Shown here piece by piece: positions 20,466-23,890 of a stretch of 23,890 bases of DNA. The number at the start of each line of letters is the position of its first letter. Position 1 is the first letter of the stretch. The position numbers and the translations under genes are program-made. The stretch comes from an uncultured Lachnospiraceae bacterium (GTDB lineage Bacteria > Bacillota > Clostridia > Lachnospirales > Lachnospiraceae). The notes beneath the pieces were generated by a model. The model saw only the letters and a list, made by a program, of their open reading frames with translations, made no database searches and was not told the origin of the DNA. The stretch lies in contig CARQVR010000052.1 of NCBI GenBank assembly GCA_949051815.1, forward strand, positions 1 through 23,890, read 5' to 3'.

Positions 20466-21938
20466 TTGAGAAAGAAGGTTTTGCTGATTGTACCGCATCA
20501 GGATGACGAACTGTTCGTGGGCGGCGGGCTTTTTCGGACGCTTGCGAAGAGCGGCTATGAGGCGTATGTGGTATATACGACGAACGGGGATTTCTTTCCC
20601 CATGAGACGAAGGCCCGTCTGCGGGAGTCGCTGCAGGTTTTGGACAGATTCTGCGGGGTGGATGAGAGCCATGTTTTTTTCCTCGGCTACGGGGACGGCT
20701 GGAAGGACGGCCGGCACATTTACCATCAGGAGGGGGAGGAGGCTCTCGTCTCGATGGCGGGGAGAACGGAAACTTATGCGCCGGCAGGACGCGGGGAGTA
20801 CCGTTATATAAAATCCGGCAGGCACAGTGCGTACCGGAGGGCGGAATGGAAACAGGATTTAAAGGACGTGATTGCCGACGTGCGTGCAGCGCTTTTGCTT
20901 GTGGTGGACTTTGACACCCACGCCGACCACAGAGCAGCGTCTTTGCTTGCGGAGGAATGCCTGGGGGAGCTTTTCAGAGAGGATGCCTCTTACCGCCCGC
21001 TTGTGCTAAAGCGATTCGCCTATGACGGCGTGTGGAAGGGCCGGGCGGACTTTTTTGAGCTGCCGGGGCGGGGGACGGTGCTGTCGGGGCTTTCCCTGAC
21101 GCCCTACAGGCCGGAGGAGGCGCTGCGGTTTGCCATGCCGCCGGATTGCATTTCGCCTTGTCTTTCGCGGAATCCTTTCTATCGGGCGTTACGGAGCCAC
21201 CGGACGCAGGAGGCGTGGCAGAAGGCGGACGAAATCATCAATATCGACGAGGCGTTCTTCCGGAGAAATACGGACAACCTGCTGTATGACGCGGCAGTTT
21301 CGGCATCTTCCGGCAATCCGGAGTACCTTCGGGATTTTAAGCTGTTTGACTGCGGCGATGTGACTGCTAAGTCGCTGGTCGGGAAGGAATGCGGGTGGAG
21401 GCCGGAAGAAGGAGACGGGGAGAAAACGGTGCGGATCCGTTTCGGGACGCTTCGGAGCGTCGGGCGTATCGCCGCGTATGCGCGTGGAAACAGCGGGACG
21501 GACAGCCTGAAAGCCGCTTTTTTCTTCGATGCGGACAGGGAGCCTGTGCGCATGGAGATCAGGGCGGACGGGAAAAGAAATGCCTGTACTTTTGCGCCGC
21601 GGGAAGGTGTGCGGGAGATCACGCTCCGCATAGAGGCGTGGGAGGGCGCATCCCAGGGTATTACCGAGCTGGAAATACTGCCGCCGGAGGAGGAGAAGCT
21701 GCCGGATGCGTTGGAACGGCTGCTCTTTTGCGGGGATAATTTAAAAGTGACCAGCATGGTCAAAATACAGATGAAATGGGAAAAGGCAGTTTTGTCACTC
21801 AAAAGGAAGATTTCCCGCTGGCTGCCAAACAGTTATACGCTGCGGCGGTATTATCCGGAGATTGCAGAGAGGGAGCGTGTGCCCCTCCGGTACAGGGCAG
21901 CTTATATTTTAGAGCGTCTGAAAAGAAAGAGAGGTTAG
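20466..21938 (+). CDS. PIG-L/LmbE family deacetylase with C-terminal beta domain
   Basis: The likely start is TTG 20466, six bases after GGAGG (20455-20459). The in-frame ATG at 20460 directly abuts that ribosome site, so it is too close. The protein is then 490 residues. PHQDDE (H11, D14) and HADH (H152, H155) are the zinc and catalytic motifs of LmbE/PIG-L de-N-acetylases, which remove acetyl groups from GlcNAc-type sugars. The usual PHPDDE is PHQDDE here. Residues from about 285 form a second part resembling a galactose-binding or F5/8-type beta sandwich. A basic tail with LKRKISRWLPNSY ends the protein. There is no signal peptide, so the substrate is probably cytosolic or membrane-bound. 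The role in glycan or surface metabolism is inferred. Confidence 0.85.
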   Translation: MRKKVLLIVPHQDDELFVGGGLFRTLAKSGYEAYVVYTTNGDFFPHETKARLRESLQVLDRFCGVDESHVFFLGYGDGWKDGRHIYHQEGEEALVSMAGRTETYAPAGRGEYRYIKSGRHSAYRRAEWKQDLKDVIADVRAALLLVVDFDTHADHRAASLLAEECLGELFREDASYRPLVLKRFAYDGVWKGRADFFELPGRGTVLSGLSLTPYRPEEALRFAMPPDCISPCLSRNPFYRALRSHRTQEAWQKADEIINIDEAFFRRNTDNLLYDAAVSASSGNPEYLRDFKLFDCGDVTAKSLVGKECGWRPEEGDGEKTVRIRFGTLRSVGRIAAYARGNSGTDSLKAAFFFDADREPVRMEIRADGKRNACTFAPREGVREITLRIEAWEGASQGITELEILPPEEEKLPDALERLLFCGDNLKVTSMVKIQMKWEKAVLSLKRKISRWLPNSYTLRRYYPEIAERERVPLRYRAAYILERLKRKRG

Positions 21939-21943
21939 AGAAA

Positions 21944-21973
21944 AAAGGCAACCGTTTGGAATCGGCTGCCTTT
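21944..21973. terminator. Terminator between lmbE-type gene and purC
   Basis: AAAGGCA-A-CCG (21944-21954) pairs with CGG-C-TGCCTTT (21963-21973), with one A-C mismatch. On the minus strand six T follow (21946-21941), a good end for purC. On the plus strand the T-run is short. Confidence 0.7.
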
Positions 21974-22015
21974 GTCACTCATTTTCGGAAACGGCGTGGT
22001 GTCCGGTCCCCGCCG

Positions 22016-22876
22016 TTATAGTTTTTTTCCGGTCAGGAGTTCATACCCCTGCAGGTACTTGTCAATCGTCTTTTGCACGATCTCATCGGGAAGCGTCCAG
22101 TCATGCCCTTCGTTGGCTTTCAGCCAGTCTCTGGCGAACTGCTTGTCGAAGGAGGGCTGGCTGTGTCCCGGCTCATACCCTTCGGCCGGCCAGAAGCGGG
22201 AGCTGTCAGGGGTCAGCATCTCATCGCCTAATACAATGTTGCCGTCCTCGTCCAGACCAAACTCGAATTTCGTGTCCGCGATGATGATGCCGCGGGTCAG
22301 AGCGTACTCTGCGCACTTTTTGTAGAGGGCGATGGTGTAATCCCGGAGCTTCGCCGCGTATGCTTCCCCCTTGCCGGGGAAACGCTTCTCCAGATAATCT
22401 ACGCTTTGTTCGTAGGAGATATTTTCGTCGTGGTCACCGATCTCCGCCTTGGTGGAGGGGGTGTAGACAGGCTCCGGCAGCTTGTCCGACTCCTGAAGTC
22501 CCTCCGGGAGCGTGATGCCGCAGACCGTGCCGTCCTTCTGGTAGCTCGCCCAGCCGCTTCCGGTGATATAGCCCCGGACGATGCATTCGATGGGAAGCAT
22601 GTTGAGCTTCCGGCAGAGCATACTGCTGCCGTCGAATTGCTCCTGTCTGAAAAATTCGGGCATGTCGTTCACGTCCACGGAAATCATGTGGTTGGGCAGG
22701 ATATCGCTTGTCATGTCGAACCAGAACTTTGACATCTGGGTCAGAACCGCGCCCTTTTTGGTCACCTGATTCTTTAAAATCACGTCAAAACAGCTGATGC
22801 GGTCGGTAGCTACCATAATCAGGCTGTCGCCGTTGTCATAAATTTCACGTACTTTTCCTTCTTTGATGGGTTTCAT
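22016..22876 (-). CDS. purC: Phosphoribosylaminoimidazole-succinocarboxamide synthase
   Basis: This ATP-dependent enzyme of purine synthesis joins CAIR and aspartate to give SAICAR. The 286-residue protein shows EGKVREIYDNGDSLIMVATDRISCFDV (6-32), IECIVRGYITGSGW (about 96-109), and IIADTKFEFG with GDEMLTPDSSRFWP near the C-terminal third. Length is typical of the longer bacterial type. AGAGAGGAAC precedes the ATG. It stands alone here without other pur genes, and no PurR box or purine riboswitch was recognised upstream. Confidence 0.96.
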   Translation of the reverse strand: MKPIKEGKVREIYDNGDSLIMVATDRISCFDVILKNQVTKKGAVLTQMSKFWFDMTSDILPNHMISVDVNDMPEFFRQEQFDGSSMLCRKLNMLPIECIVRGYITGSGWASYQKDGTVCGITLPEGLQESDKLPEPVYTPSTKAEIGDHDENISYEQSVDYLEKRFPGKGEAYAAKLRDYTIALYKKCAEYALTRGIIIADTKFEFGLDEDGNIVLGDEMLTPDSSRFWPAEGYEPGHSQPSFDKQFARDWLKANEGHDWTLPDEIVQKTIDKYLQGYELLTGKKL

Positions 22877-22936
22877 GGCGTTCCTCTCTTTTTTGGATTC
22901 GCAGCATGGCGCCGCAGTTTTTCCTGTCTGAATACT

Positions 22937-22987
22937 ATACTAAACCAACGCGGGGGGATTGACAATGCCTATTTTGAAAAGTTTTAA
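22937..22987. promoter_or_regulatory. Back-to-back promoters of purC and rubrerythrin sharing a -35
   Basis: Toward purC on the minus strand: TTGTCA (22965-22960), 17 nt, TAGTAT (22942-22937). Toward rubrerythrin on the plus strand: TTGACA (22959-22964), 17 nt, a weak TTTTAA (22982-22987). The two -35 boxes overlap within TTGACAA, so polymerase can occupy only one direction at a time. Confidence 0.5.
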
Positions 22988-23044
22988 GAGACATGCGGAA
23001 AGATTTGGTGTAAAATGGAAACACTAACGAAAAGGAGGTTTGTT

Positions 23045-23584
23045 ATGGACTTAAAAGGATCAAAGACGGAAAAAAACCTGTTGGCGGCGTTCGCTGGGGA
23101 ATCACAGGCATACACGAAGTATACTTACTACGCGTCCAAGGCGAAGAAGGACGGGTATGTACAGATGGCAAATATTTTCGAGGAGACGGCGGCCAATGAG
23201 AAGGAGCACGCGAAGATCTGGTTTAAGTATCTGCACGGCGGCCAGATTCCGGAGACCCGTGAAAACCTGAGAGATGCCGCTGAGGGCGAGAACTTTGAGT
23301 GGACGGATATGTATGCAGGGTTTGCGAAAGAGGCGAGAGAGGAAGGCTTTGAGGAGTTAGCCCTGCTCTTTGAGGGTGTGGCCAGGATCGAGAAGGAGCA
23401 CGAGGAGAGATACCGCAGGCTGATTCAGAATATCGAGGACGGCGTTGTCTTCTCCAGGGACGGAGACTGCGTATGGCAGTGCTTAAACTGCGGCCATGTC
23501 GTGATCGGAAAGAAGGCGCCGGAGCTTTGCCCTGTGTGCAAGCATCCCCAGTCCTATTTTCAGGTGAAGCCGGACAATTATTAA
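23045..23584 (+). CDS. rbr: Rubrerythrin
   Basis: This 179-residue diiron peroxidase detoxifies hydrogen peroxide in anaerobes with electrons from rubredoxin or NADH. E19, E52xxH55 and E116xxH119 supply the four-helix diiron site. C146xxC149 and C162xxC165 form the C-terminal rubredoxin-like Fe(Cys)4 centre. ATG 23045 is chosen because AAAGGAGG (23031-23038) lies 6 nt upstream; the longer frame from 23015 covers that site. It is a little shorter than the classic 191-residue form. A terminator follows. Confidence 0.96.
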   Translation: MDLKGSKTEKNLLAAFAGESQAYTKYTYYASKAKKDGYVQMANIFEETAANEKEHAKIWFKYLHGGQIPETRENLRDAAEGENFEWTDMYAGFAKEAREEGFEELALLFEGVARIEKEHEERYRRLIQNIEDGVVFSRDGDCVWQCLNCGHVVIGKKAPELCPVCKHPQSYFQVKPDNY

Positions 23585-23634
23585 TTCTATAGGAAAGTAC
23601 GGCGCTTTTTGCAGCCAGGGAAGAGTGGAAGCAG

Positions 23635-23688
23635 ATACGGACAGGGGCTTTGAGAAAATCGGCTCCTGTCTGTATACTGTCTTTTTTT
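23635..23688 (+). terminator. Terminator after rubrerythrin
   Basis: ATACGGACAGG (23635-23645) pairs with CCTGTCTGTAT (23665-23675) over 11 bp with one G-T. An eight-T run follows shortly after (23682 onward). Confidence 0.8.
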
Positions 23689-23719
23689 TGATACATAACA
23701 TATGTTTTTCCAAACTTTA

Positions 23720-23753
23720 TTGTCAAAAAAACAGCATTGTGGTATGATACCAC
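23720..23753 (+). promoter_or_regulatory. Promoter of the transporter gene with overlapping dyad
   Basis: TTGTCA (23720-23725), 17 nt, TATGAT (23743-23748). The perfect dyad GTGGTATGATACCAC (23739-23753) is centred on the -10 box. A repressor binding there would control the downstream transporter; its identity is unknown. Confidence 0.65.
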
Positions 23754-23796
23754 CGTATTGTATCTCGTATGAGAATAATAACAGGAGGAATGTACC

Positions 23797-23890
23797 ATGA
23801 AAAATGAAAAGACCTACGAACTTGTGCTTACGGCACTGTTCACCGCCATAATTGTGATTATGGCATTCACACCGCTGGGATATATCCCGC
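23797..23890 (+). CDS. ECF transporter S component, N-terminal fragment (window edge)
   Basis: The ATG at 23797 follows AGGAGG (23783-23788). The 31 visible residues, KNEKTYELVLTALFTAII then VIMAFTPLGYIP, show the start of the first membrane helix. This closely resembles the opening of ECF-type S components, the vitamin-binding membrane subunits of energy-coupling-factor transporters. The gene runs off the window, so the substrate cannot be told. Another small membrane protein is possible. Confidence 0.7.
   Translation, partial: MKNEKTYELVLTALFTAIIVIMAFTPLGYIP

Noticed and set aside
1..23890. CRISPR arrays, rRNA genes or a complete insertion sequence
   Set aside because: No regularly spaced direct repeats of CRISPR type, no rRNA signature and no transposase frame were seen on either strand.

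Overview
The window looks like chromosomal DNA of a fairly GC-rich anaerobic Clostridia member, most likely Lachnospiraceae. Supporting signs are strong AGGAGG ribosome sites, Bacillus/Clostridium-type tRNAs without encoded CCA, rubrerythrin, a DUF5722-type secreted protein, an ECF-type S component, and protein styles typical of the family. Species cannot be read from the sequence.

Region 1 (1-1340) is a tRNA locus with accessory debris. It holds the 3' part of tRNA-Val(TAC), an elongator tRNA-Met(CAT) with a T-stem mismatch, two 11-bp-spaced GGTAATC repeats, a complete-looking type I toxin-antitoxin module (27-residue hydrophobic peptide plus convergent antisense RNA), the N-terminal stub of a NUDIX hydrolase, and a DUF3788 gene. 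Together these suggest an old integration site.

Region 2 (1357-12473) is the core. A divergent cytidylate-kinase-like gene faces a siroheme operon. Its first gene encodes an 861-residue protein joining an FAD/NAD(P)H coenzyme-A-disulfide-reductase-like module, a rhodanese domain, a siroheme/[4Fe-4S] sulfite/nitrite reductase module and a two-cluster ferredoxin. It is followed by hemA, a precorrin-2 dehydrogenase, hemC, a fused cobA-hemD, hemB and hemL. These genes make sirohydrochlorin/siroheme from glutamyl-tRNA, so the operon appears to build both the enzyme and its cofactor. A small Cys/His-containing protein of unknown function follows with its own promoter.

Region 3 (12474-15928) has a 153-bp MITE-like element with an 8-bp target duplication, a structured leader, a chemoreceptor with an extracytoplasmic CZB-type zinc domain, and a TrpB2-type tryptophan synthase beta gene 21 bp downstream.

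Region 4 (16000-23890) is a series of short units: a secreted DUF5722-type glycosidase-like protein; an AT-rich divergent pair (flavodoxin-family protein and HxlR regulator) with a palindromic operator; an SPFH membrane protein coupled to an Arc-like regulator with a perfect 19-bp palindrome in its promoter; a LmbE/PIG-L deacetylase; purC; rubrerythrin; and the start of an ECF transporter S component. The best candidate for an under-described system is the redox fusion with its dedicated siroheme pathway. The type I toxin module and the MITE-like element come next.
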